In this document: piece by piece, positions 18,916 to 27,609 of the stretch
Position numbering within the stretch: the stretch's first letter is position 1
How the letters are laid out: each line of letters begins with the position of its first letter
NCBI GenBank assembly: GCA_905479915.1
Contig: CAJQOH010000044.1
Location: 1 to 57,447 of the forward strand
Length of the DNA: 57,447 nucleotides
DNA from: an uncultured Flavobacteriales bacterium
GTDB taxonomy: Bacteria; Bacteroidota; Bacteroidia; Flavobacteriales_E; Vicingaceae
Direction of reading: 5' to 3'
Notes under the pieces: model-generated
Seen by the model: the letters and a program-made list of their open reading frames with translations, nothing else
Database searches by the model: none
What the model was told of the DNA's origin: nothing
Position numbers and translations under genes: made by a program

Positions 18916-19389
18916 ATGATTAAACTTAGAGAAATAATTAGCTGCTTGATTGTTATTACTGTTCTTTCATCTTGTGGAAGTGGTTCTGAACAAAGTGAAA
19001 AAACAAATGTTGAAGTTTCTACAGAAAACTTAATAGTTGCGGATTACGCTATTGAAGGAATGGTTTGTGCGATGGGGTGTGCTGCAACAATAGAGAAAGA
19101 TGTTGCTGGTATGGATGGTATTGCTTTAGCAGATGTAGATTATGAAGCTGGTAAAGCACATTTCGAATTTGATAAAGAAGTTGTTTCAGAAAAAGAAATT
19201 ATTGCTAAAATTGAAAGTATAGCAGATGGGCAATACAAAGTAACTGAATGGGTAGAGAGCAATGAGGTTGAAGAAGTAGAAGCATCTGAAGAAGAAATTG
19301 TTGAAAGTAATGAAGGGTCTATTACTGAGGTAAGTTTACCAAGCTTTGAAATACCAAACTTGTTTACGTTGCTTTTAGATAGAATTTAA
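18916..19389 (+). CDS. Lipoprotein with heavy-metal-associated (HMA) domain
   Basis: 157 residues. The lipoprotein signal peptide ends at LSSCGSG (Cys lipidated). A single HMA/MerP-type ferredoxin-like domain covers about residues 42-115. The metal loop reads EGMVCAMGCAATIE with Cys51 and Cys55, that is CxxxC where most HMA domains have CxxC. From memory, this spacing recurs in Bacteroidota MerP-like proteins. The rest (IALADVDYEAGKAHFEFD) follows the family pattern. A Glu-rich tail follows. Likely role: envelope binding of a soft metal such as copper, which is inference. It ends in a strong terminator shared with a convergent gene. Confidence 0.88.
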   Translation: MIKLREIISCLIVITVLSSCGSGSEQSEKTNVEVSTENLIVADYAIEGMVCAMGCAATIEKDVAGMDGIALADVDYEAGKAHFEFDKEVVSEKEIIAKIESIADGQYKVTEWVESNEVEEVEASEEEIVESNEGSITEVSLPSFEIPNLFTLLLDRI

Positions 19390-19413
19390 GAAAGTATATA
19401 TAAGTATAAATGA

Positions 19414-19449
19414 AAAGCGATTTGTTCCGAACAAATCGCTTTTTTTTTG
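19414..19449. terminator. Bidirectional terminator between convergent genes
   Basis: AGCGATTTGTT (19416-19426), loop CCG, AACAAATCGCT (19430-19440), with A- and T-runs. It can end both the HMA lipoprotein (+) and the barrel gene (-). Confidence 0.9.
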
Positions 19450-19450
19450 T

Positions 19451-20044
19451 TTAGCTTTTTTTTCGAAATAAAACATTTGTATTAATTCCTAAGCCAAATG
19501 AAACTCTTACTTCGTTCAGTGAAACAGGAGGGGAGTTTGATAAGTGGTTGCCATAAATATATCTTGCATCAGCAAAAAGATGGAAAAACTTTGTAGCGTA
19601 CAAGTTGAAACCAATAACAGCTGAAATTAATGGGTTTACAGCTTTAGATGATACAGGTGAATTTACATCATTAGCAATTAAAGATGTTTTTGTCTCTGTT
19701 AAAGCCAAGCCGGGTTGAAAACCAATGTAAGGATCAAAATTATTTTTTGTTTTGATATGAAACGATCCTCCCTCAAAGAATTGGTGATTCATTTTTAAGC
19801 TATTGTCATCATCAGATTCGATATAGTAGAATAGATCACTTCTTATGCTAAATTTTTCTGAAGTATGATATTCTATATTCCCATGAATAAACATACTTGT
19901 TTCTTTTATATTTAGTAATTGACCAAAACTTATAATTGCTTGCGACCTTATTAATCCTTTATTTATCATTCGTTTTGGTTTGTCCATCTGTGAAAACAGC
20001 AGTGTTGGAATTAGAGTTGTTGTTAATAGAATGTGCCTTACCAT
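19451..20044 (-). CDS. Small outer-membrane beta-barrel-like protein
   Basis: 197 residues with a signal peptide (MVRHILLTTTLIPTLLFSQ). The mature part alternates polar and hydrophobic residues as in eight- to ten-strand barrels, with strand-like segments FSIRSDLFYYIES, FDPYIGFQPGLALTE and VRVSFGLGINTNVLF close to the end. A CHxH or enzyme motif is absent. The start overlaps the end of the upstream gene by seven bases (ATGGTAA), so the two are translationally coupled. A structural or porin-like role is inference. Confidence 0.7.
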   Translation of the reverse strand: MVRHILLTTTLIPTLLFSQMDKPKRMINKGLIRSQAIISFGQLLNIKETSMFIHGNIEYHTSEKFSIRSDLFYYIESDDDNSLKMNHQFFEGGSFHIKTKNNFDPYIGFQPGLALTETKTSLIANDVNSPVSSKAVNPLISAVIGFNLYATKFFHLFADARYIYGNHLSNSPPVSLNEVRVSFGLGINTNVLFRKKS

Positions 20045-20652
20045 AAATCAAAAATTTTATAGTTAATACTAATTGTGAATAATACATGGCCATCAAGGGT
20101 CAGATTTCCGCCACCTTCTTTTTCTATATGAATTTCTCTCATACCTTCTTCTTCATGAATATCGGCATGGATATCGTCACCTAGATGGATCATGTATTGT
20201 GATGAGATTGAAACGTCAAATTTCTTCGTTAGATTAATGTTTGTTCCTATGCCTAGTTGAGTTGCGGCACTCCATCTCGATTCTGATTGTGGATGGTAAT
20301 CAGAAATGCCAGTGTTGATAGTACTAATTTTAGTATTGTCGAAACAATGGCCAACTATTACATAGGGTGTTAAAGTGCTTTTGGTTTGAAATGGGTAAAT
20401 CATTACAGACCATCCAACATGGTAGTCTTCTCTTTTTGCCAGATCAGCAATGTTTTGTGTAATATAATCAGCATACCATTCGGTGTTAATCCGTTTTCCT
20501 AAGCGGATTCTGAATTGGCCTCCAAAGCCTGTTCCTGAGTTGTTGTGATTAAATGAACTGATTGTGGTTCGTAATCCGAGTTGAAATGCACCACCTTCTC
20601 TAACTTTTTTTGTTTTATTTTCTCTAGAAAATAAAAATAATGGAAAAAGCAT
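20038..20652 (-). CDS. Small outer-membrane beta-barrel-like protein, probable 5' frameshift
   Basis: 204 residues as read, with a weak start (MLFPLFLFSRENK). The mature part is barrel-like (FQLGLRTTISSF, GFGGQFRIRLGKRINTEWY, VLFTISINYKIFDLW), sharing style with the next gene. Another frame starting at 20681 gives MSRTNLILLLCFF, the first part of a signal peptide, and ends out of frame. One extra T in the T5 run at 20645-20649 (complement) would join the two frames into a normal signal peptide running MSRTNLILLLCFFPLFLFS and then this protein. The coding region from 20650 downwards is intact. Confidence 0.65.
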   Translation of the reverse strand: MLFPLFLFSRENKTKKVREGGAFQLGLRTTISSFNHNNSGTGFGGQFRIRLGKRINTEWYADYITQNIADLAKREDYHVGWSVMIYPFQTKSTLTPYVIVGHCFDNTKISTINTGISDYHPQSESRWSAATQLGIGTNINLTKKFDVSISSQYMIHLGDDIHADIHEEEGMREIHIEKEGGGNLTLDGHVLFTISINYKIFDLW

Positions 20653-20777
20653 AATAGTAATATTAAATTTGTCCTACTCATAAAATAAATGGTTTTAGTT
20701 GCTAATATATTAGATAACTCAAAATAATATATTTTAGTGTGCGAGTTTTTGGGTTTTAACGCTTATATAACATTTTG

Positions 20778-20785
20778 TACTTTTG
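20778..20785 (+). promoter_or_regulatory. Putative -7 element for ctaA
   Basis: TACTTTTG matches TAnnTTTG and ends 18 bases before the ATG at 20804. It overlaps the upstream in-frame TTG at 20783, which argues against that TTG as the start codon. Confidence 0.5.
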
Positions 20786-20803
20786 ATCTTCTTAAAATTC
20801 AGA

Positions 20804-21823
20804 ATGAAAAACAATCCTTATAAACCCGTTATTCTTTGGCTTTTAACAGGCTGTTTACTAATTTTTTTAATGGTTGTAATAGGTGGTATAACCAGGTTAA
20901 CAAATTCTGGCCTTTCTATGGTAGATTGGAAACTGATTATGGGAATGATACCTCCATTAAGTGAGCAAGATTGGATGGATACCTTTAATAAGTATAAACA
21001 GTTTCCAGAATATCAAGAGGTCAATTTTATGTTTACACTCGAAGAGTTTAAAGCGATTTTCTTTTGGGAATATTTACACCGTTTAATCGGAAGAATTATA
21101 GGAATGGTATTTATAATTCCGTTTTTCTATTTTTTAATTAAGAATAAAATTACAGGAAACTTAATAGGTAAGTGTGTTATTATTCTTTGTATGGGTGGTT
21201 TTCAAGGTTTTTTAGGTTGGTGGATGGTAAAGAGTGGGTTGGTTGATAATCCTGATGTGAGTCATTACCGATTGGCAATACACTTGATAGCCGCATTTTT
21301 AACCTTTGCTTATACCTTTTGGGTAGCCTTAGAATTAATTTATAAAGATAAGGTACGCCCAAACATCCCTTCGTTAAGAAAAGGTGTTTTAATTCTTTTT
21401 GTTCTAACGGTAATACAAATAATATATGGAGCTTTTGTGGCAGGTTTAAATGCAGGGTTTACTATGAATACCTATCCTAAGATGGGAGATCATTGGATTG
21501 CAGCATCTGTTACTGCTATGGAGCCTTTATGGACTAATTTTATTGACGGAATAGGAGGTGTTCAATTTGTGCATAGAATTTTAGCACACATTGTGGTTGG
21601 GATGGTTATCTTTTTATTAATGAGAAGTACAAAGTTTGAATTGAATGCAACTCAAAAGAAATCTTTAGTGGCCTTAATCGTAATTGTGTTTGCACAGTTT
21701 ATGTTGGGAGTGTTTACATTACTCTATGCCGTTCCGGTTTGGTTGGGGGTTACGCATCAAGTAGGTGCATTCTTTTTGCTTGGAGCAGTAACGTATTCGA
21801 TGAGTAGTTTTAGAAGAGCTTAA
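20804..21823 (+). CDS. ctaA: Heme A synthase (COX15/CtaA family)
   Basis: 339 residues from the ATG at 20804. Eight membrane helices are predicted. The four heme-site histidine motifs typical of the family are visible: EYLHRLIGR, SHYRLAIHL, QFVHRILAH and GVTHQVGA. The leading MKNNPYKPVILWLLTGCLLIFLMVVIGGITRLTNSGLSMVDWK block is the COX15-type signature (GGxTRLTxSGLSMxxWK). It converts heme O to heme A for cytochrome oxidase in the inner membrane. No oxidase genes lie in the window. It is convergent with gldD, 16 bp away. Confidence 0.95.
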   Translation: MKNNPYKPVILWLLTGCLLIFLMVVIGGITRLTNSGLSMVDWKLIMGMIPPLSEQDWMDTFNKYKQFPEYQEVNFMFTLEEFKAIFFWEYLHRLIGRIIGMVFIIPFFYFLIKNKITGNLIGKCVIILCMGGFQGFLGWWMVKSGLVDNPDVSHYRLAIHLIAAFLTFAYTFWVALELIYKDKVRPNIPSLRKGVLILFVLTVIQIIYGAFVAGLNAGFTMNTYPKMGDHWIAASVTAMEPLWTNFIDGIGGVQFVHRILAHIVVGMVIFLLMRSTKFELNATQKKSLVALIVIVFAQFMLGVFTLLYAVPVWLGVTHQVGAFFLLGAVTYSMSSFRRA

Positions 21824-21839
21824 TTGAGAAGGAGCCGGA

Positions 21840-22412
21840 TTATTTCCACTCAAAAGTTTTATAAATGTGTTGAATGTCTTCTTTAACAAAATCTAGTACT
21901 GGAGCTATAGAATCATGATTAGGAACGTTGTTAAAGTACAATGAGCCTCTAACAAAATGGTTGATGCTATCGGTTAAATGAAATTGATAAGCAGAAGCCG
22001 CATTTCCTTCTATGCTGTATACTAAACCATATACCTTTTTATCAGGAAAATTGATGATTTCTTGTTCAATGTCAAATGCCTTAACAGTGTGTTTAAATGC
22101 TAAGGTTCTAGAATTTTCTATGTATTCATTAAGGTTGTTTTCAATTGGTTTGTAGCTAAAGTAGATGCTAGCATTTTGACTTTCAAATTCAAGATCAAAC
22201 CAACACGGAACATTTGGGTTGTTGATGTTTTTTTTCGTGAAGCTGTACTTGGGAATTTCAAAGGTAAAAGGGCAATCCTTATCAATAGTCTGATACTCTT
22301 TTTTAGGCAAATCAATTCTGAAATAACCTTTTGGTTTTGGGGTATAAGCGTCATCACCACAACTATATAGTAAGATTGAAATAGAGAATAGAATGATTAT
22401 TTTAATCTTCAT
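21840..22412 (-). CDS. gldD: Gliding motility lipoprotein GldD
   Basis: 190 residues with a lipoprotein signal peptide ending LLYSCGDD. The mature start PKPKGYFRIDLPKKEY and the CPFTFEIPKYS block are characteristic of GldD. Two cysteines lie at equivalent positions in both CPF and VPCWFDLEF. Family knowledge: GldD is needed for gliding in Flavobacterium johnsoniae and for T9SS function. The start overlaps gldE by 11 bases, implying translational coupling. Confidence 0.93.
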   Translation of the reverse strand: MKIKIIILFSISILLYSCGDDAYTPKPKGYFRIDLPKKEYQTIDKDCPFTFEIPKYSFTKKNINNPNVPCWFDLEFESQNASIYFSYKPIENNLNEYIENSRTLAFKHTVKAFDIEQEIINFPDKKVYGLVYSIEGNAASAYQFHLTDSINHFVRGSLYFNNVPNHDSIAPVLDFVKEDIQHIYKTFEWK

Positions 22413-23739
22413 CGTTTGGTGTTTTAATCAATTTTATACGTTTAACCCTTCGCTTATCTGCAGCTTCAACAATAAACGTAAAGTTTTTATAAGTTATTTT
22501 TTCGTTTTTTAGAGGGATTTTACCAGCAATTTCAATAACTAAACCAGCCAACGTATCAGCCTCAGTATTCACTTCTTCAAAAATGGCATCTTCTTCTATA
22601 TCAATAATTTTAAAGATGTCTTTTAATCCGGTTTTCCCTTCAAAGATATAGGTGTTATCATCTAGTTTTGAGTAGGAGATTTCATCGGCATCAAATTCAT
22701 CACTTATTTCTCCAACTATTTCTTCTAAAACATCTTCTAAAGTAATAATCCCTGAAGTTCCTCCATATTCATCAACAACAATCGCTAAGTGAATTTTCTT
22801 CTCCTGAAACTCTTTTAATAAGTCATCTAACTTTTTATTTTCAGGGACGAAGAAGGGGCTTCGAATTAATTTTTCCCAATCAAAGTTTTCTGACTTGTTA
22901 ATGTGAGGCAATAAATCTTTGATATACAACAAGCCAACTATTTTGTCAAAAGATTCCTCATAAACAGGAATTCTTGAATGTCCACACTTCAATATGATAG
23001 CTATAACTTCCTGAAAACTAGTGTCTTTTTCAATTGAAACAACATCTATTCTAGCTTTCATTACCTGTTTTACACTAGTTTCTCCGAATTTAACGATGCC
23101 TTTAAGTATTCTGTGTTCATCATTATTTTCTGGAATCCCTTCAGTTAAATCAAGAGCTTCAGAAAGTTCTTCAACAGAAACGTCTAATCCTTTTTTCTTT
23201 ACCTTTTTATCAATAATACCTGTAGAGTAAATGAGTAAGGAACTTATTGGTTTAAATACCTTTTGTAAAATGGCAAGCGGTTGAGCCATTGTTCTTGCTA
23301 ATTTTAAGGCGTGTTTGGTTGCGTATACTTTAGGAATAACCTCTCCAAACAATAGAATCACAAAAGTGATTCCAACAACCTGTATCAAGAAGTTTACCCA
23401 ATCTTTAATGTTCGAAAAGTCAAAAACATTCTCAATGGTGTAGGTAGAAAGAATAATGATAGAGACATTAATAAAGTTATTCGAAATTAAAATGGTAGCC
23501 AATAACTTTTTAGGGCCAAGAAGAAGCTTGTTAACTTGTTGATGGCTTTTTGAATCTGAAGAGTTTAATTCGTCTTTTTCGCTAGGGTTGAGTGAAAAGT
23601 AAGCAACCTCAGATCCAGATATTAAAGCTGAAAACAGCAATAGTATTAACAGTATTAAAAAAGAGATTAATGCCGTTAAGGAGAAGGGTTTTAAAAAACC
23701 GGTTAGTAAAATGAGTAAAAAATAGGGGTCTGGGTCCAA
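22402..23739 (-). CDS. gldE: Gliding motility-associated protein GldE (CNNM/CorC family)
   Basis: 445 residues. The N-terminal DUF21/CNNM membrane domain (LILLLFSALISGSEVAYFSL) has three to four helices, followed by a CBS pair (VMKARIDVVSIEKD to about GLLYIKDLLPHINKS, then FVVPE-like FFVPENKKLDDLLKEFQ and VDEYGGTSGIITLEDVLEEIVGEI). A CorC/HlyC C-terminal domain ends the protein. Homologues are magnesium/ion transporter-like; GldE increases GldD-dependent motility in F. johnsoniae. It sits between ssb and gldD as in many Flavobacteriales. Confidence 0.93.
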   Translation of the reverse strand: MDPDPYFLLILLTGFLKPFSLTALISFLILLILLLFSALISGSEVAYFSLNPSEKDELNSSDSKSHQQVNKLLLGPKKLLATILISNNFINVSIIILSTYTIENVFDFSNIKDWVNFLIQVVGITFVILLFGEVIPKVYATKHALKLARTMAQPLAILQKVFKPISSLLIYSTGIIDKKVKKKGLDVSVEELSEALDLTEGIPENNDEHRILKGIVKFGETSVKQVMKARIDVVSIEKDTSFQEVIAIILKCGHSRIPVYEESFDKIVGLLYIKDLLPHINKSENFDWEKLIRSPFFVPENKKLDDLLKEFQEKKIHLAIVVDEYGGTSGIITLEDVLEEIVGEISDEFDADEISYSKLDDNTYIFEGKTGLKDIFKIIDIEEDAIFEEVNTEADTLAGLVIEIAGKIPLKNEKITYKNFTFIVEAADKRRVKRIKLIKTPNDED

Positions 23740-23758
23740 TTCTAAAATTTAGATTTAA

Positions 23759-24214
23759 TTAAAAGGGTAAATCATCTACTTTGTCATCAGATTTTTCAAT
23801 TTCTGGTGTTGGAGCAGGTGTTTCTGTTTTTGTTGGGGCTTGTGCATTTGATGGAGTAGCACTAGCAGAACTATTTTCATCTTTTCTACCTAACATTTGT
23901 AGGTTGTCACCAACAATTTCTGTTGTGTAGCGATTGTTTCCATCTTTATCTTGCCATTGTCTTGTTCTTAGTTTTCCTTCTAAATATATTTGAGAACCTT
24001 TTTTAAGGTATTTCTCAGCAATCTCAGCTAAACCTCTCCATAAAACAATGTTGTGCCATTCTGTAGTTGTTTTTTTCTCTCCAGAAGTTCTATCCTTGTA
24101 GGTTTCAGATGTTGCTATCGGAAAGTTTGCAACAGCAGTTCCTCCCTCTAAATATCTAACTTCAGGGTCTTTACCCAAATTTCCAACCAATATCACTTTA
24201 TTTATTCCTGCCAT
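23759..24214 (-). CDS. ssb: Single-stranded DNA-binding protein
   Basis: 151 residues. The OB-fold (residues about 3-108) has [43 protein letters not shown] and [12 protein letters not shown] Ser/Pro/Thr linker leads to the acidic tip DDLPF that recruits replication and repair proteins. It is placed between mutY and gldE, 19 bases from gldE, so all may be one transcript. Confidence 0.97.
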   Translation of the reverse strand: MAGINKVILVGNLGKDPEVRYLEGGTAVANFPIATSETYKDRTSGEKKTTTEWHNIVLWRGLAEIAEKYLKKGSQIYLEGKLRTRQWQDKDGNNRYTTEIVGDNLQMLGRKDENSSASATPSNAQAPTKTETPAPTPEIEKSDDKVDDLPF

Positions 24215-24249
24215 CTTTTACAAAATTATTTCATACCAAATATATGAAA

Positions 24250-25281
24250 TTATAGAATCGTTTTTATATAATTTTCTATCAATTTAGGAACAGGGTAATT
24301 GTTAATTTCTTTTAAGGGTATTTTGTTGTATGAGTTGCTTATTTTTTCTGCTTTTTCAGTAGAAACGAGCCAAAATGTAGCGTAAATTTTTTGATGACTT
24401 AACAGGTGTTTGTATTCTTCAGATTTACGTATTAAAGAGAGCTTAAGTTTTTTAAATTCATCGTTTAAGGGAGTAAAAGAAGATAGTGGCTCTGTTGATT
24501 CTAGTACTGGAAAATCAAACAAGCCTTGCCAAATATCTTTCTTTTTTCTTTCGTTTAAATAAATAGCATCATCAGTAATGATGACTAGATAGTTGAAGTA
24601 ACGATTTCGTTGTTTTATTTTTTTTTCTTTTTTTGGCAGTTCGCTTACGCTATTGTTTTTATACGCATAGCATTCTAATAGATAAGGACAGGTTTCACAA
24701 TTTGGTTTTTTAGGAGTACACTGTAGTGCACCAAATTCCATAATTGCTTGGTTGTAGGTGTCAGGATTTTTTATATCTATTAATTCAGCAGCCAATTCTT
24801 TAAATATCTTTTTGCCTTTAGTAGAATCTATTGGATCTTCGATTCCAAATATCCTAGATAAAACACGGTAAACGTTTCCATCTATAACGGGATAGGGCTC
24901 TTGGTAAGAGAATGATGATATTGCAGCAGCGGTATATTCTCCAACGCCTTTTAATTTTAAGATATCTTTGTGGGCAGAGGGGAATATTCCATTTAATTCA
25001 TTGACAATATATTTTGCGGTAAAATGTAAATTTCTTGCTCTCGAGTAATAGCCTAGTCCTTGCCAATGATTTAAAACATCTTTTTCCGAAGCTTTTGCTA
25101 AATCTTTAACAGTTGGGTAATTTTCTATGAATTTATGGAAGTAATTTAACCCTTGATCGACTCGAGTTTGCTGTAAAATGATTTCTGACAACCAAATTTG
25201 ATACGGATCAGTCGTGTTTCGCCATGGTAAATCACGTTTATTTTGTTTGTACCATGTAATTAATTTCTCTGAAAACCCCAT
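24250..25281 (-). CDS. mutY: A/G-specific adenine glycosylase MutY
   Basis: 343 residues from the ATG at 25281; a GTG two codons earlier is the alternative. The helix-hairpin-helix LKGVGEYTAAAI and catalytic region (SEIILQQTRV, PVIDGNVYRV) are intact. The iron-sulfur cluster ligands follow the C-x6-C-x2-C-x5-C pattern in CTPKKPNCETCPYLLEC. The C-terminal NUDIX-like domain recognises 8-oxoguanine. It removes adenine opposite oxidised guanine. It is divergent from the HU gene. Confidence 0.97.
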   Translation of the reverse strand: MGFSEKLITWYKQNKRDLPWRNTTDPYQIWLSEIILQQTRVDQGLNYFHKFIENYPTVKDLAKASEKDVLNHWQGLGYYSRARNLHFTAKYIVNELNGIFPSAHKDILKLKGVGEYTAAAISSFSYQEPYPVIDGNVYRVLSRIFGIEDPIDSTKGKKIFKELAAELIDIKNPDTYNQAIMEFGALQCTPKKPNCETCPYLLECYAYKNNSVSELPKKEKKIKQRNRYFNYLVIITDDAIYLNERKKKDIWQGLFDFPVLESTEPLSSFTPLNDEFKKLKLSLIRKSEEYKHLLSHQKIYATFWLVSTEKAEKISNSYNKIPLKEINNYPVPKLIENYIKTIL

Positions 25282-25338
25282 AAACACTTAGTTAATCGAC
25301 AGTATATTTTTTTTTGTCTAAAATTATAAAATGTTTGA

Positions 25339-25367
25339 TTGACTATTGATTAAAACTTGTATATTTG
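25339..25367 (+). promoter_or_regulatory. Promoter of the HU gene
   Basis: TTG (25339-25341) and TATATTTG (25360-25367), spacing 18, match the Bacteroidota TTG/TAnnTTTG consensus. The resulting leader is about 50 nt, A/T-rich. Confidence 0.65.
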
Positions 25368-25421
25368 CTGCCCTTAATTGATAAATAATTGAAATTTAAA
25401 TAGTTAAAAAGGTATTTTATA

Positions 25422-25706
25422 ATGACAAAGGCAGATATAGTTAATAAGATTTCAGGAAAGACAGGTATAGAGAAGTTAGCAGTACAAACGACTGTAGAGG
25501 AGTTTATGAAAACTGTGAGAAAATCTTTAGAAGAGGGACAAAATGTTTACTTAAGAGGTTTTGGAAGTTTTGTAGTTAAGAAAAGAGCTCAAAAAACTGG
25601 AAGAAACATATCTAAGAATACAACTATTATAATTCCAGCACATAACATTCCATCTTTTAAACCTTCAAAATCTTTTGTAGAGAAGGTAAAGAAGCATGTA
25701 AAGTAA
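25422..25706 (+). CDS. HU-family DNA-binding protein
   Basis: 94 residues of the HU/IHF fold. It has MTKADIVNKISGKTG, VYLRGFGSFVVKKRAQKTGRN and the DNA-arm region IIIPAHNIPSFKPSK. HU proteins bend and compact DNA. The expected RN-P arm motif is replaced by PAHNIPSFKPSK, a common variant. The gene precedes a tiny basic ORF and rng, all on the + strand. Confidence 0.96.
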   Translation: MTKADIVNKISGKTGIEKLAVQTTVEEFMKTVRKSLEEGQNVYLRGFGSFVVKKRAQKTGRNISKNTTIIIPAHNIPSFKPSKSFVEKVKKHVK

Positions 25707-25752
25707 GAAATAAAGAAATTAAAAATATTATTAAAACATAAATCAAAAAGAT

Positions 25753-25845
25753 ATGCCAAGCGGTAAGAAAAGAAAAAGACATAAAATGGCTACGCATAAG
25801 CGTAAAAAGAGATTAAGAAAAAACAGACATAAGAAGAAAAAATAA
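25753..25845 (+). CDS. 30-residue Lys/Arg-rich protein (AURKAIP1/COX24-like, DUF1713-type)
   Basis: Translation is MPSGKKRKRHKMATHKRKKR followed by LRKNRHKKKK, 19 of 30 residues being Lys/Arg/His-type basic. From memory this matches a small bacterial family sharing the AURKAIP1/COX24 domain, whose mitochondrial member is a small-subunit ribosomal protein (mS38). A ribosome-associated role is therefore suggested, not shown. It lies 46 bp after the HU gene and is closed by a strong terminator, so it is probably transcribed with HU. It is too short for many gene callers. Confidence 0.85.
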   Translation: MPSGKKRKRHKMATHKRKKRLRKNRHKKKK

Positions 25846-25859
25846 TTTTCTTTTAATGT

Positions 25860-25893
25860 ACTAGCCTCTATATTCTAGAGGCTAGTATTTTTA
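25860..25893 (+). terminator. Intrinsic terminator after the HU/small basic protein operon
   Basis: ACTAGCCTCTA (25860-25870), loop TATTC, TAGAGGCTAGT (25876-25886), then ATTTTTAT. It is an 11-bp perfect stem. Confidence 0.9.
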
Positions 25894-26035
25894 TTTCTAA
25901 TTATATCTACTTTAATCACCTTCTAAGAGAGACGGTTAAAGTAAGCATCCTAAAAACTTCGCTTGTTTTTTTGATGCAATTATCCTATTCTAGTTCGATT
26001 AGGAGATTTATCGTTTTGGTATAAAAACCTTAAAA

Positions 26036-27607
26036 ATGAGTGTAGAACTTGTTATCGATTCTTCACAAGATGGGGTTACTATTGCCATACTTAATAGCGG
26101 TAAGCTAGTTGAGTTACACAAAGAAAAAAGCAATAATAACTTCGCTGTAGGAGATATTTACCTTGGTAAGGTCAAAAAGATTATGCCAGGATTAAACGCC
26201 ACTTTTGTTAACGTTGGTTACGAAAAAGATGCGTTTTTACATTACCTTGATTTAGGAGCTAAATTTAAATCTTTTGCCAAATACACTAGAGGTGTAACTG
26301 GCGGAAAGTTTAATAGATCTAGCCTAGACTTTAAATTGGAACCTGAAATTGAAAAGACAGGGAAAATTGAAGCTACCTTAAAATCTAATCAAAATATTCT
26401 TGTTCAAATAGCCAAAGAACCTATATCTACTAAAGGACCTCGATTAAGTTCAGAGATTTCGTTAGCAGGAAGATACTTGGTTTTGGTACCATTTTCTGAT
26501 AAAGTTTCTATATCTCAAAAGATAAAGAATAGCGCAGAAAAAGATAGGTTAAAAAGACTTATAGAAAGTATTAAGCCTAAAGGTTTTGGTGTTATTATTA
26601 GAACTGTTGCAAAAGATAAAAAAGTAGCAGATTTGCATGCTGATATGACGAGCTTAACCGAAAGGTGGGAGTTGTGTTACAAAGAATTAAAGAATGCCCA
26701 TGCACCTAAAAAAGTATTGGGAGAAATCAATAGAACATCATCTTTATTAAGAGATGTATTGAATAAGGATTTCAGTAACATTCATGTAAATGATGAAGTT
26801 CTTTTTGATGAATTAAAAACATATTTACAAGAGATTGCTCCGGACAAAGAGAAGATTGTTAAGCTATTTAAAGGCAATGTTTCCATCTTTGAAAATTTTG
26901 GAATTGAAAAGCAAATCAAAACCTCTTTTGGTAAAAACGTAACCCTTAAAACAGGTGTTTACCTTATTATTGAACATACCGAGGCACTACATGTTATTGA
27001 TGTAAATAGCGGACAAAGAGGTAAGAAGAAGGATAAAACCCAAGAAGAAAATGCTTTAGAAGTAAATCTTGAAGCAGCAGAAGAAGTAGCTCGACAGTTA
27101 AGACTGAGAGATATGGGAGGAATTGTTGTTGTTGATTTTATTGATTTAAAAGAAGCATCAAACCGTAAGCTTTTATTTGAAAAAATGAAAGAGTTTATGA
27201 GAGATGATAGAGCAAAACACAATGTTTTACCTCCAAGTAAGTTTGGATTAATTCAGATTACACGTCAGCGTGTACGTCCAGAAATGGAAATTAAAACAGC
27301 AGAAAAGTGTCCTTCCTGTAATGGAGATGGAGAAGTTCATTCTACCATATTATTGGTTGATCAGATTGAAAATAACTTAAGATACCTATCTCAACAATTA
27401 AAAGGGAAGAACATTAGAGTAAATACACACCCTTATGTTGAGGCCTTTATCAATAAGAAAAATGGAGGATCATTCTTTAATCCTAATTCTTTAAGAAAAG
27501 ATTGGCAGAAAAAGTATAACCTGAATATTAGTGTGTTCCCTACAACATCTCATGCATTATTAGAATACCATTTTATTGATGAGAAGGGAGAAAAAATTCA
27601 CCTGTAA
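26036..27607 (+). CDS. rng: Ribonuclease E/G family protein
   Basis: 523 residues. An S1-like RNA-binding domain follows the start (NFAVGDIYLGKVKKIMPGLNATFVNVG). The catalytic domain contains VIDVNSGQRGKK and VVVDFIDLKEASN with the paired acidic residues. The zinc-link CPSCNGDG joins subunits. Length and lack of a long C-terminal scaffold fit RNase G-type enzymes. It cleaves A/U-rich single-stranded RNA, including rRNA precursors. The 190-base gap upstream contains an inverted GCATC...GATGC pair and a CCTA...TAGG pair near the start, possibly a 5'-UTR structure. Confidence 0.95.
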   Translation: MSVELVIDSSQDGVTIAILNSGKLVELHKEKSNNNFAVGDIYLGKVKKIMPGLNATFVNVGYEKDAFLHYLDLGAKFKSFAKYTRGVTGGKFNRSSLDFKLEPEIEKTGKIEATLKSNQNILVQIAKEPISTKGPRLSSEISLAGRYLVLVPFSDKVSISQKIKNSAEKDRLKRLIESIKPKGFGVIIRTVAKDKKVADLHADMTSLTERWELCYKELKNAHAPKKVLGEINRTSSLLRDVLNKDFSNIHVNDEVLFDELKTYLQEIAPDKEKIVKLFKGNVSIFENFGIEKQIKTSFGKNVTLKTGVYLIIEHTEALHVIDVNSGQRGKKKDKTQEENALEVNLEAAEEVARQLRLRDMGGIVVVDFIDLKEASNRKLLFEKMKEFMRDDRAKHNVLPPSKFGLIQITRQRVRPEMEIKTAEKCPSCNGDGEVHSTILLVDQIENNLRYLSQQLKGKNIRVNTHPYVEAFINKKNGGSFFNPNSLRKDWQKKYNLNISVFPTTSHALLEYHFIDEKGEKIHL

Positions 27608-27609
27608 TT

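Noticed and set aside
20783-20803. Upstream TTG start adding seven residues to CtaA
   Set aside because: The TTG overlaps the putative -7 element, and the downstream ATG gives the usual family N-terminus.
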